Shown in pieces: positions 25,186-34,033 of a stretch of DNA of 36,013 nt. The DNA comes from Bacteroidales bacterium (GTDB lineage: Bacteria > Bacteroidota > Bacteroidia > Bacteroidales > ML635J-15): NCBI GenBank assembly GCA_028702535.1, contig JAQVOR010000022.1, positions 1 to 36,013 on the forward strand. Reading direction: 5' to 3'. The notes beneath the pieces were generated by a model, which ran no database searches, had not been told where the DNA came from, and saw only the letters and a program-made list of their open reading frames with translations. The translations under genes were made by a program, and so were the position numbers. Each line of letters starts with the position of its first letter. Position 1 is the first letter of the stretch.

Positions 25186-25217
25186 ACTGGATCACTGGAT
25201 CACTGGATAACTGGATA
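25186..25217 (+). repeat. 8-bp tandem array ACTGGATM (four units)
   Basis: ACTGGATC twice, then ACTGGATA twice, without gaps. It has the same 8-bp period as the TGTGATKC array across the hairpin. Confidence 0.85.
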
Positions 25218-25353
25218 ACTAATATTAGCAATCTTTTTCGTGTTTACGACACTCAATTTATAGTCCGCTAAATACACTGTAATAATAAAGGTTTTTTTTG
25301 AAAAGAAAAGTTAAAATATTTCTTGTTTGTCATTATATATTATAAAAATATTC

Positions 25354-25776
25354 TTATTTTAAATAGACATCTCTATAAATTTTCAACAAACTGACAGTTT
25401 CAGTTTGCAATTTATTTTTAACAAAAACCTTTGTCTCATTATCAATAAGCTCACCTATACCGTACAATATTCCAGTTTTTTTAATCGATTTTATCGTCTG
25501 GATACAATAATCAATATAGTCTTTCAATTCCATATTTGTTCTCTGCCTAATAATCTCTTTATTTATCCTAACATTATCATTTAAGTAATAATAAATATCA
25601 AAAACATCCCTACTGGCAACAGATTTACGATCAGTCAAAGCACAAAGTTTATGAGAAAACATATCTTCAATGTGCATCACTTTTATCAAAATTCCAAGAT
25701 AATTTAAACTTTGATACCTGTCGTTATATTTTGGATTTGAAATCTCTAATTTTAAATTACGCTCATTCATAACCAT
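25354..25776 (-). pseudogene. AbiEii/AbiGii-type nucleotidyltransferase, C-terminal fragment
   Basis: A 140-residue fragment. KLEISNPKYNDRYQSL, then IEDMFSHKLCALTDRKSVASRDVFDIYYYL, matches the C-terminal half of AbiEii-like toxins (the KL-AL--R---RD--D block). The N-terminal nucleotidyltransferase part with its GS-x9-D-x-D motif is absent and an in-frame stop lies just before the first ATG. No AbiEi antitoxin gene is seen next to it. It is probably inactive; expression is possible from a weak -7-like TATGTTTT upstream on the same strand. Confidence 0.7.
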
Positions 25777-26089
25777 ACACTAATAGTAATAATTTATCTT
25801 ACCATTAGTTCACAAAACATATCAATTTATATTTTATAATACAACTAAAAATAATGCTTGTATAGATTTAAATAAAATATTAAACAGTATTTAATAGAAG
25901 TTTATACAATAAACTTTATGCCAATGCAATCACAAAATACCGTATACAACGCATACAAATTGATTATTTTGCGTATCTGCTTCGCTAAAAACATTGATTT
26001 AACTTATGGCTATGTCAAGTTTTTTTTAGCCTTGCATAAACACAAAACAATTAAAATATCCAATACGACCTTTTGTAATTAAATTGGTA
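25777..26089. other. AT-rich intergenic region, nothing identified
   Basis: A 313-bp gap between the AbiEii fragment and the CNNM/CBS gene. No coding frame, RNA or strong repeat is visible, and no recognisable missing N-terminal half of the AbiEii gene. Confidence 0.4.
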
Positions 26090-27352
26090 TTACTCATCAA
26101 ATAACATTATCTTTTCAATTTTTGTGTCCTGGATTTTCAAAATCTTGAATTTATAATTTCTATTGCCGTCTTTAATATTGATAATTTCAGATTGATTAGG
26201 GAAGCTCCCATAATGAAACAAAATATAACCTGCAATAGTTTCGTAATCGTCCGATTCGCTAAGCTGAAAGCCAAACTCTTCGTTAAAATCATCAAGTTCC
26301 ATTCTGCCACTCATAACATAATTGCCATCAGGGTCGATAACCGCATTAATTTCAGGAGTATCGTGTTCATCTTCGAACTCTCCAAAAATTTCTTCGAGAA
26401 TATCCTCCACCGTCACCATTCCTGAGGTACTACCGAATTCATCAACAACAATAGCAAGGCTCTTTTTGCTTTTAATAAGCTGCTCAAACAATTTTTTTGC
26501 TGACATTGTTTCTGGGACTATCATCACTTGGCGTACAAAATTTCTCAATTTTTGAGGGTTTTTAAAAATATCTTTAACGTTTACATATCCAGATATTTCA
26601 TCAACATTATCTCTATAAACAAGAATATTTGAATGCCCTGTCTCAATAAATTTTTCTTTAAGCTCACTTATCTCCATATTAATTGACACCGCCTGTATTT
26701 CATTACGAGGGACAATACATTCGCGAAGTTTAACTGACGAGAAATCCATAGCGTTTTGGAAAATCTTTAATTCATGAGCCTCTTTAGTTTTTTCGTTATG
26801 TTTTGTACTTTTATCAATAATTTCATCTATATCAATTTTACCAAACGCTCTTTCTTTCTGATACTGGTCAAGGTTTTCGCTAATAAACAAGCTCATAATA
26901 CGACTAGAAATCCACATCGAAAATACAACTACTGGATAAAAGAGATAATAAAAGAATATTAGAGGGACAGAAAATGTTGTTAGTGCTTTATTACTAATAA
27001 TTCTGAAAAGAGTTTTTGGTAGGAATTCAGCGAAAACCAGAATAATAAGAGTTGATAAAATTGTTTGTATTATCAATATATAAACTTCATTATTCACAAA
27101 ACTTTCGATTGGGGCTTGTAATAATTTAGCCATAAAAATACCGTAAATAACAAGTACTAGATTATTTCCTACAAGCATTGCAGAAATAAATTGAGGTTGA
27201 TTATTATTAAAGACTGTCAATATTCTAGATCTAAGTCCCGCCTCCTTTGAAGCTATCTCTAATCTTAATTTATTTGACGAAATAAATGCGATCTCCATTC
27301 CAGAGAAGAATGCAGAGAAAATTACTGAAACAAAAATAATTATCCACTCCAT
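26090..27352 (-). CDS. gldE: CNNM/DUF21-CBS-CorC family protein (GldE-like)
   Basis: A 420-residue inner-membrane protein. The N-terminal CNNM (DUF21) domain (about 1-180) has three to four hydrophobic segments (IIIFVSVIFSAFFSGMEIAF and following). Two CBS domains follow at about 200-320 (VPRNEIQAVSI, LAIVVDEFGSTSGMVTVEDILEEIFGE), and a CorC/HlyC domain at about 335-420 (GRMELDDFNEEFG, ETIAGYIL). It is homologous to hemolysin C-like and CorC proteins, with roles in Mg2+/cation handling or, for GldE, gliding-motility and T9SS-linked protein stability. The choice of gldE is by lineage, not proof. It is the last gene of a minus-strand operon; its ATG overlaps the stop of the 70-residue gene by one base. 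Confidence 0.85.
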   Translation of the reverse strand: MEWIIIFVSVIFSAFFSGMEIAFISSNKLRLEIASKEAGLRSRILTVFNNNQPQFISAMLVGNNLVLVIYGIFMAKLLQAPIESFVNNEVYILIIQTILSTLIILVFAEFLPKTLFRIISNKALTTFSVPLIFFYYLFYPVVVFSMWISSRIMSLFISENLDQYQKERAFGKIDIDEIIDKSTKHNEKTKEAHELKIFQNAMDFSSVKLRECIVPRNEIQAVSINMEISELKEKFIETGHSNILVYRDNVDEISGYVNVKDIFKNPQKLRNFVRQVMIVPETMSAKKLFEQLIKSKKSLAIVVDEFGSTSGMVTVEDILEEIFGEFEDEHDTPEINAVIDPDGNYVMSGRMELDDFNEEFGFQLSESDDYETIAGYILFHYGSFPNQSEIINIKDGNRNYKFKILKIQDTKIEKIMLFDE

Positions 27353-27564
27353 TAGTATTTTCTGTTTTGTCTGTTTTCATTGTTTTTTCTTTGCATACGT
27401 CTAGCACCAAACATCCCCAAACTTATAACACCAAGCGAGTATATTATCCACGCTTTATGAATGCCAATTTTGACATTATAATAAATCCCCATACCAAGGC
27501 AAAATATCGCCATTAATATCCATGCAAATTCAATAATTACAAAAAAATTCTTTTTAATTTTCAT
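27352..27564 (-). CDS. Small two-helix membrane protein in the lptC operon
   Basis: 70 residues: two hydrophobic segments (about 7-28 and 38-55) followed by a basic tail ARRMQRKNNENRQNRKY. It overlaps lptC by 11 nt at its start and the CNNM/CBS gene by one base at its end, so it is certainly part of this operon. No known family is recognised; it may be a small partner of LptC or of the CNNM/CBS protein. Confidence 0.75.
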   Translation of the reverse strand: MKIKKNFFVIIEFAWILMAIFCLGMGIYYNVKIGIHKAWIIYSLGVISLGMFGARRMQRKNNENRQNRKY

Positions 27565-28123
27565 CTACGTTTATTGTTCCTGTTGGTTTTAAAATTTTCC
27601 ATTTTGAGAAATCCTGAGTTGCCTCAAAACCCTCGCCGAATAATATTTCCTCAGCTGTGGTAATTCTCACAAATTTATCAGAATATATTCTTTCCTGTTT
27701 CATATCCCAGTAAAGCAATTCAGTATTAATTCGTTCTTCTTCTACTGCATTATTTACTTCTACATCAGATTTAGCTTCCCATACCTCATCTTTAATACGA
27801 TATCTGGCATAATTACATCTTAAAGTACCCGTAACCTCCATAAGAGAATTAAAGAATTCGACATTAATCCCTTTTGGATATTCATCGTACTGCACTTCTA
27901 CTTTATCGTACCTTACAAGTTCTGGAGCATAAATTTTAACTTTTATTTGACCAGAGTCGCTAAAACTAGTTTCGAGGTCGATAACCTGAAAAGATGGTCT
28001 ATCGTTCGAGACAGTAAGTTTATTTATCTCTTCAATATCGTTTTTACAAGAAAAGAATATCGTGGCAACTCCAAAAGTCGCCACGACAATAATAATACTT
28101 TTTATTTTTATCTTTAGTAACAC
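27554..28123 (-). CDS. lptC: LPS export ABC transporter periplasmic protein LptC
   Basis: A 189-residue predicted lipoprotein. The signal ends TIFFSC with Cys26 lipidated, unlike the single transmembrane anchor of enterobacterial LptC. The body is the LptC beta-jellyroll (LETSFSDSGQIKVKIYAPELV, then YPKGINVEFFN and a terminal ILFGEGFEATQDFSKW). It bridges LptB2FG and LptA in LPS transfer across the periplasm. The start is GTG at 28123, whose G is shared with the stop codon of the upstream TPR gene (TAGTG). Confidence 0.85.
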   Translation of the reverse strand: MLLKIKIKSIIIVVATFGVATIFFSCKNDIEEINKLTVSNDRPSFQVIDLETSFSDSGQIKVKIYAPELVRYDKVEVQYDEYPKGINVEFFNSLMEVTGTLRCNYARYRIKDEVWEAKSDVEVNNAVEEERINTELLYWDMKQERIYSDKFVRITTAEEILFGEGFEATQDFSKWKILKPTGTINVDEN

Positions 28124-29460
28124 TATTTATTACATCTGATAGTAGTGGTTTCGTTTATCCAGCATTCTATTGTAACGGTCTGTCCCTCGCTAAGAGTTAA
28201 CCAAAATACCTCTTCGAGGGTTGGGAAACGAGACGAGTATCTTCCAATAAGTTCATTAGCCTCTTTTACAATTTCTGCGTCATCTGTAACGTTTTTAGCT
28301 TTTATAAACTGATCTACAATTAGCCAGTTTATAGATTTCTTTTCAAAAGCTGTTTCACCACACCCACCAGTTGCCGCATATATTTTACCAATTAACATAT
28401 AAGCTTTTCCGTAATTTGGATTAATCCCTAATGCATTTCGTGCAGCATTTCGTGCAGCAGGATAATTCTTTACCAAGTTATAATAAAGTAATCCAAGTTC
28501 GTAATACATATCTGCTTTTTTACTATTATCTTGTTCCAAATTAATAGCTTCGTTATAGTACTTTTCGGCATTCGTTCTATCGTCTCTTTTAAAATATCCT
28601 TGAGCAATTGAATGAGCAGCAGATGCAGATTTTTCAGTATTATAAACTAACACAGCCGCATTCATATACAAGTCTGACAGTTTACAATCGTCTCCACTTC
28701 CACTTTCTAACAGTGCAAGAATTTCTTTAGCAAGTTCAACATTTTCGGGATTTGCCTTAAACTGAGGTCCAAACACATTTATTATTGCAGAACAATCAGC
28801 AGCACCAGAATTTACGAATAGTTGTTTAATTTCTTCGGCAGTTGCTATATATCTTTCTTTTTTCTTTTCATTAGTTTCATTATCTATCTGATAATTTATT
28901 GCACTTGATACCTTTGAAAATATTTCGACGATCTTTTCTTTTGCCAACACTTCGCTACCAAACAAAACTGACGCAGTATTCATATAATATTTCAAAGCAA
29001 AGTATTCAGTACTATTTTCGAGTAATTCGTAAGACCTTTCAAATACTTCGTACGCAGCTTGAATGTCATCAGCACGATATTTTAACATAGCAAGTCCTTT
29101 ACGACCGAGTAACACACCTTCTTGTCCAAAATACTCTATTCTTTTATCATATACCATCAACAAAGTGTCAATATATGCTTCTTTGATAACATCTTCAGTA
29201 GCATTCTCTACAAAATATTCAATAATTGTTGTACCCTGTATATAAATATTTTTAGTAGCCTCTGGACAATTAACAAAACACCACCTCCAGGAATTGAGTG
29301 CATCTTTATAATTTTCTTGTTTAAAAAACTCATTATAAGTGGATAATTTAACTGCACAAGTTTCTGGGTCATCTCCATATTTACTAACATCTTGAGCCTT
29401 CAAAATGCAACTCATCATAAGTCCTATTATTAATACTGGCAAAAAAACTTTAATTTTCAT
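28123..29460 (-). CDS. Exported TPR-repeat protein
   Basis: A 445-residue protein with an N-terminal signal (FLPVLIIGLMMSCILKAQ) that could be either a lipobox (Cys18) or a type I signal ending AQ. TPR-like helical repeats fill about 45-400, most clearly at about 290-350 (RTNAEKYYNEAINLEQDNS, KADMYYELGLLYYNLVKNY, ALGINPNYGKAYMLIGKI). It belongs to the conserved coaX-OMP-TPR-lptC group of Bacteroidota, where it is thought to serve envelope biogenesis. Its stop overlaps the lptC start (TAGTG) and it begins 26 nt after the OMP gene. Confidence 0.82.
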   Translation of the reverse strand: MKIKVFLPVLIIGLMMSCILKAQDVSKYGDDPETCAVKLSTYNEFFKQENYKDALNSWRWCFVNCPEATKNIYIQGTTIIEYFVENATEDVIKEAYIDTLLMVYDKRIEYFGQEGVLLGRKGLAMLKYRADDIQAAYEVFERSYELLENSTEYFALKYYMNTASVLFGSEVLAKEKIVEIFSKVSSAINYQIDNETNEKKKERYIATAEEIKQLFVNSGAADCSAIINVFGPQFKANPENVELAKEILALLESGSGDDCKLSDLYMNAAVLVYNTEKSASAAHSIAQGYFKRDDRTNAEKYYNEAINLEQDNSKKADMYYELGLLYYNLVKNYPAARNAARNALGINPNYGKAYMLIGKIYAATGGCGETAFEKKSINWLIVDQFIKAKNVTDDAEIVKEANELIGRYSSRFPTLEEVFWLTLSEGQTVTIECWINETTTIRCNK

Positions 29461-29486
29461 AACTCTACAATTTATTTTAATAATAT

Positions 29487-30767
29487 CTAATCAAATTTAC
29501 TTTTCACAAACCATGTTTCGGCAAGATTGAAACTAATTCCGAGGATAGCATAATTTTCTTTTACTAAACTATTATCGAGAGTTCCCCGTTGCCCATATTC
29601 TAGCGAAATATTAAAAGATGTCTTAGAACGTTTCATTGGTAATCCTAACCCAAAACTTATGCCAAAGTCGTTAATAGGAGTTTCTCCACTAGCTAACTTA
29701 AAATAATTTTGGTTATAATGCACTCCACCTCTATAGGCCACTCCTTTCCAATAACTAAAAATACTGCCACGACTCCCACTAGGAATATACTCTACTCCTA
29801 AAGACATAAATTTCGAATTGCTAAGATTGTCAGTTTGTCCAAAGAATTCGGCATTTGCCCAAGACTGCATAGTATAATCAAACCCTAGATATAATTTATC
29901 ATTATATTGATACCCTAAACCGAGTCCAATATTTTGCGGCAAACTAATAATTCCATCTTCGTCATCAGCTCTAAACACAGTATCTACAACAGCTGAGCTA
30001 CTTGAGAGAGTGTGATATATAATTCTTGTACGAACAGCTCCGAGATTAGAATTTAAACCATAAACTGCTCCTAGCGACAGTGAATTTACATCATTTATTT
30101 TATAAACATATTTTAACCCCGCATCAACACTAAAATCATGAATTTGAATAGTGTTTTGTTCAAAGACATTTAAAAATGCACCAGTCTCATCGTTAAAAAC
30201 AATTCCATTAGATTGATAAATTTTCCCAAATAAATAAGAAGCAGTTATTCCGAAATAAAGATTATTAAACGGATTGAAAGCATTTGTAAAAAAAACTTTA
30301 TTAATCCCACCATCGCCAGCAAACAAATAGTTTTTATCCACATTAAGCAGAGTATCCTTTGAGCTAATAGAGTATCCTACATCACTAAAAGGCAATACCC
30401 CTGCGGCAGCTTTCCACCACTTTGTAACAGCAAAACCAAAATTGATATGCGATAAATGGAAATCAGACTTTACCTGCGAATACTCTGGGTCGGATATCTG
30501 AAATAGTCTAGCACCACCATTTATTCCAAAATCAAGAATAAAAGTAAGAGAATCTATCTCGCCAACGGCTGCTGGGTTAGCATAATTTATTCCATTAGCA
30601 TAAGGCAAAGTATAAGATAAGCCTCCCATCGAATTATTTCTCGTTAAAGTTGAACGAGTTATATCCCCAATTCCATATCGAGTGTAAGGAGAGCCCACTC
30701 TACCTTGTGCAAAGACTGCAACACCAATACTCAGTAGGAATAATGCACTTGTTAATTTTTTATACAT
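29487..30767 (-). CDS. Outer-membrane beta-barrel protein next to coaX
   Basis: 426 residues with a signal peptide (MYKKLTSALFLLSIGVAVFA, cleavage near residue 20). The mature N-terminus is rich in Gly, Tyr and Asn (GRVGSPYTRYGIGDITR), and about 12-14 amphipathic strands are suggested by the alternating pattern, ending NLAETWFVKSKFD. It resembles Bacteroidota OmpP1/FadL-PorV-like proteins; the exact family is not certain. The start overlaps the coaX stop by 8 nt, and the TPR gene follows at 26 nt. Confidence 0.78.
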   Translation of the reverse strand: MYKKLTSALFLLSIGVAVFAQGRVGSPYTRYGIGDITRSTLTRNNSMGGLSYTLPYANGINYANPAAVGEIDSLTFILDFGINGGARLFQISDPEYSQVKSDFHLSHINFGFAVTKWWKAAAGVLPFSDVGYSISSKDTLLNVDKNYLFAGDGGINKVFFTNAFNPFNNLYFGITASYLFGKIYQSNGIVFNDETGAFLNVFEQNTIQIHDFSVDAGLKYVYKINDVNSLSLGAVYGLNSNLGAVRTRIIYHTLSSSSAVVDTVFRADDEDGIISLPQNIGLGLGYQYNDKLYLGFDYTMQSWANAEFFGQTDNLSNSKFMSLGVEYIPSGSRGSIFSYWKGVAYRGGVHYNQNYFKLASGETPINDFGISFGLGLPMKRSKTSFNISLEYGQRGTLDNSLVKENYAILGISFNLAETWFVKSKFD

Positions 30768-31491
30768 TTAGTTTTAATATTTTATTTAATCCAAATACTG
30801 TAAGATTTGGGACTGCAAAAATGCGATTTTTTATTAAATTATCAAAGAAAAAGCTATCGCCACCAGTAAAAACCACCAATAAGTTATGAAATTCCTTATC
30901 ATAAGCAGCAATTACGCCTCTAACTTCGTTGATTATTCCATTTTGCACTCCAAGTATAATAGCCTCATTTGTTGTTTTACCATAAACACCATCTATATTT
31001 TTGTTAATACCTAATAACGGAAGTTTTCCAGTAAAATTATGTAAAGCCCTAAATCTTGTGCAAATTCCTAAAGAGATTGTTCCACCTAAGTACTTATTAT
31101 CATCTGTAAGAATATCGTAAGTTATTGCAGTACCTACATCAATTACTAATACATTTTTGTTGGGATACAGTACCGAAGCCCCACACACCGCAGCAAGCCT
31201 ATCCTGTCCTAAAGTATTTGGAGTTTCATACAATAATTCAATTGGTAACTTTAGCCTTGTACTCATCTGCAAAAGATTAACAGAACTATTTAATCCGTCA
31301 ATAACATTCTTATCATCATCTCTAACAGATGAAATTATTGCATTTTCAATTTTATATTTATCTATTGCATAAATTATATCGGACAATAATCTATCATAAT
31401 CTTCAACTATAGATGAAAATAAAATATTTTGCTCATCAAAAACAAATAGTTTTAATGCAGTATTTCCTAAGTCAATTATTAAATTTGTCAT
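30760..31491 (-). CDS. coaX: Type III pantothenate kinase
   Basis: First step of CoA synthesis, 243 residues, ATP-dependent phosphorylation of pantothenate. The ASKHA-fold N-terminal IDLGNTALKLFVFD is the ATP phosphate-1 motif. TLGQDRLAAVCGA and VIDVGTAITYDIL are the CoaX signature, and GGTISLGICTRFRALHNFTGKLP and VFTGGD complete it. It is the first gene of a six-gene minus-strand operon extending to the CNNM/CBS gene. Promoter: -7-like TAATTTTG at 31518-31511. Confidence 0.95.
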   Translation of the reverse strand: MTNLIIDLGNTALKLFVFDEQNILFSSIVEDYDRLLSDIIYAIDKYKIENAIISSVRDDDKNVIDGLNSSVNLLQMSTRLKLPIELLYETPNTLGQDRLAAVCGASVLYPNKNVLVIDVGTAITYDILTDDNKYLGGTISLGICTRFRALHNFTGKLPLLGINKNIDGVYGKTTNEAIILGVQNGIINEVRGVIAAYDKEFHNLLVVFTGGDSFFFDNLIKNRIFAVPNLTVFGLNKILKLNV

Positions 31492-31510
31492 CTTTCGATA
31501 TGATTCGATG

Positions 31511-31518
31511 CAAAATTA
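31511..31518 (-). promoter_or_regulatory. Candidate -7 element of the coaX-lptC operon
   Basis: TAATTTTG on the minus strand, 20 nt upstream of the coaX ATG. A -33 TTG is not evident. Confidence 0.45.
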
Positions 31519-31554
31519 AAATAATATTGGTAATTTACATAGTTTATTTACAGA

Positions 31555-31651
31555 CTGGGGAAAATTGGGAGTGAGAAGTGGGGAGTTGGGAGTGAAAAGT
31601 GAAAAGTGAGGAGTTGGGAGTGAAAAATGAGGAGTGGGAAGTGAGGAGGAG
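31555..31651 (+). repeat. G-rich heptamer array, second copy
   Basis: Degenerate GGGAGTG/GAGTTGG/AAAAGTG units between the divergent coaX and ppiD genes, of the same family as 17621-17784. The rest of the 363-bp gap (31492-31854) holds AT-rich DNA and the two divergent promoters. Confidence 0.8.
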
Positions 31652-31771
31652 TTTGTCGAGGCTTTAAAAATAAAATTATTTCAATTATTAAACGTCTTAA
31701 CTGCTTGTATTAATTAAATTCTCACTAATATTTGCAATAAAGAGCCAAAAATTCCAATTATTTTAATCTGA

Positions 31772-31804
31772 TTGATTATAAATAATATTTATTTGTTATC
31801 TTCG
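31772..31804 (+). promoter_or_regulatory. Candidate promoter of the PpiD-like gene
   Basis: TTG at 31772-31774, a 22-nt spacer and TATCTTCG at 31797-31804, one base off TAnnTTTG, 50 nt before the ATG. Confidence 0.4.
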
Positions 31805-31854
31805 CAGCCTAAAATTCAAAAAGAATTAAATAATAATTTTAAAAGCATAAAGTA

Positions 31855-33957
31855 ATGGCAGTATTACAGAAGATTAGAAACAGAGCAGGTGTTCTTGTTA
31901 TTATTTTTGTGGGAGTCGCTCTTTTCCTATTTATTATCGACCCCTCAACTTTTCAGCAATTGTTTTCAAAAAACGAAACAAATATTGCAATAATAAACGG
32001 AGATAAAGTTGAATACTCTGAATTTCAAGAATTTTACGATCAACATCGTGAGTTTATTTTGGTGGCACAAGGCAAATCGAGTTTAGATACCGAAGATGAC
32101 AACAGTATCAGGGATCAGGCATGGAATGATATTCTACAAAAATATCTATTAGAACCTGCTTACCAAGAGATAGGCTTATCAGTAAGTGACGAGGAATTAG
32201 AAGATTTGCTATATGGCTCTAACATTCACAATATCATTTTACAGAACTTTACAGATAAGCAAACTGGACAGGTTGATACTGCAAGTATAAGGACATTCTT
32301 TGATCGCTCTGGAGAGGATCCAGGTTATCAAATAATTGCAAATTACTGGAAATCTGTTATCAAACGAGACCACATCAGAACCAAGTACAACACGATGATA
32401 GCAAAAGGATTTTACACTCCGACAGTTTTTGCGAAGATGGATTATCAGGATAAAAACAATATGTCCGATTTCGAATATGTTTTCAGAGCATACAAAGAAA
32501 TTCCTGACGAAAACATAAAAATTAGTGATGCCGACTTAAAAGCATATTATGAGGAACACCTATATATGTTTGTTGAAAATAATAAAAGTCGTGATATCGA
32601 ATATGTCGTTTTTGATGTAATTCCATCCGCCGAAGATACTGCAACTATAAAGGCAGATGTTGAAGATTTATATTCTGAGTTTAATGCCTTAGAAAATGGT
32701 CATGCCGATTATGCTTCGAGATATAGTGAACTTGGTATGCAGCAACGTTTTATTCCACAAACTGAACTTCCAGATGGTCTTAATCCTGAGTTTTTTGATG
32801 GGGAAATCGGAACAACTTCTGATATTATTTTATTAGATAACATATACTACTTTACAAGAATTATCGAAGTTGCTCAACGCCCCGATTCAGTTAATGCAAG
32901 TCATATTTTAATCACACCTAACGATACAATTACACTTGAGCAATGCTACGAAAAAGCCGATAGTTTAAAAGCAATTGCTGAGGCGGGCGAAGAGTTTGCA
33001 ATTTTAGCTTTTATGAATTCTGAAGATAGTGGATCACAGCAACAAGGTGGGAATTTGGGTTGGTTTACCGATGGTATGATGGTTCCAGCATTTAACGAAG
33101 CTTGTTTTACTGGCAAAACTGGTGATATTAGTATTGTTGAATCTCAATTTGGTGTACACATTGTCAAAATTGATGATCAAAGCGAATATAGTAAAAAAGT
33201 AAAATTAGCAACAGTTGGTAAAGAAATTAGATTCTCTGACAGAACATCCAACTACTATTTTTCAAAATCGAGTAATTTTAGTGCAAACAACAATACTAGC
33301 AAAAAATTCGATGCTGCCATAATAGAAGACCAGCTTACAAAACGAGTGGCTGATAAACTTAACGAACTCGACAACAAAATCCCTGGAATTGAAAATGCAC
33401 GTGATATTATTCGCTGGGTTTACAATAAAAAAACAAAAGTTGGAGACGTCTCAACAGTTTTCCATTTTACGGACAAATTCATTGTTGTAAAAGTATCTGC
33501 AATAAGAGAAAAAGGTGTTGCTCCGCTAGAAAATGTTAAAGATATAATCCAGCCTATTGTTCTTAAAGATAAAAAAGCAGAAACCCTTATTGCTGAACTT
33601 AATAAAGACATATCCTCAAAAATGGATATAGGAGCTATAAGTGCTAAATATGGTAAAACACTAGATACAATAACAAATGTAAGCTTTTCATCATTTTCTT
33701 TACCTGGTTTAGGTATTGAACCAAATGTTAATGGGGTGATAAGCACAATTGAGCCAAACAAAATTTCTCAACCTATCAAAGGCAATAATGGAGTTTTTGT
33801 TGTTAAAGTTATCAACAAAACTGTTGCTCCCGAAAAAACTGATTTTACACAAGAAAAACTTAGTATTATGAGAAATCAAGCTTCGCAGGTTTATAGATTA
33901 TTTGAAGCTATGGAAAAGCAAGCCAAGATTGAAGATAATAGAGCAAGATATTTTTAA
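31855..33957 (+). CDS. ppiD: PpiD/SurA-like periplasmic peptidyl-prolyl isomerase
   Basis: A 700-residue foldase anchored by an N-terminal transmembrane helix (about 12-28, VLVIIFVGVALFLFII), the PpiD layout. A SurA-N/PpiD chaperone domain spans about 30-230 (INGDKVEYSEFQEFYDQ). A parvulin rotamase domain lies around 345-440 (NASHILI, then GGNLGWFTDGMMVPAFNEAC and FGVHIVKI). A second parvulin-like segment without the full signature follows. Likely client proteins are outer-membrane or T9SS substrates. It is divergent from coaX across the G-rich repeat and ends at a strong terminator. Confidence 0.9.
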   Translation: MAVLQKIRNRAGVLVIIFVGVALFLFIIDPSTFQQLFSKNETNIAIINGDKVEYSEFQEFYDQHREFILVAQGKSSLDTEDDNSIRDQAWNDILQKYLLEPAYQEIGLSVSDEELEDLLYGSNIHNIILQNFTDKQTGQVDTASIRTFFDRSGEDPGYQIIANYWKSVIKRDHIRTKYNTMIAKGFYTPTVFAKMDYQDKNNMSDFEYVFRAYKEIPDENIKISDADLKAYYEEHLYMFVENNKSRDIEYVVFDVIPSAEDTATIKADVEDLYSEFNALENGHADYASRYSELGMQQRFIPQTELPDGLNPEFFDGEIGTTSDIILLDNIYYFTRIIEVAQRPDSVNASHILITPNDTITLEQCYEKADSLKAIAEAGEEFAILAFMNSEDSGSQQQGGNLGWFTDGMMVPAFNEACFTGKTGDISIVESQFGVHIVKIDDQSEYSKKVKLATVGKEIRFSDRTSNYYFSKSSNFSANNNTSKKFDAAIIEDQLTKRVADKLNELDNKIPGIENARDIIRWVYNKKTKVGDVSTVFHFTDKFIVVKVSAIREKGVAPLENVKDIIQPIVLKDKKAETLIAELNKDISSKMDIGAISAKYGKTLDTITNVSFSSFSLPGLGIEPNVNGVISTIEPNKISQPIKGNNGVFVVKVINKTVAPEKTDFTQEKLSIMRNQASQVYRLFEAMEKQAKIEDNRARYF

Positions 33958-33985
33958 AATAAAATCTCTGTATTGACACAATATC

Positions 33986-34018
33986 AAAAAGCGATAAATA
34001 AAATTTATCGCTTTTTTT
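33986..34018 (+). terminator. Rho-independent terminator after the PpiD-like gene
   Basis: AAAAAGCGATAAA pairs with TTTATCGCTTTTT around a 5-nt loop and is followed by T residues, 28 nt past the stop. Confidence 0.85.
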
Positions 34019-34033
34019 AAATCGTAATTATTA

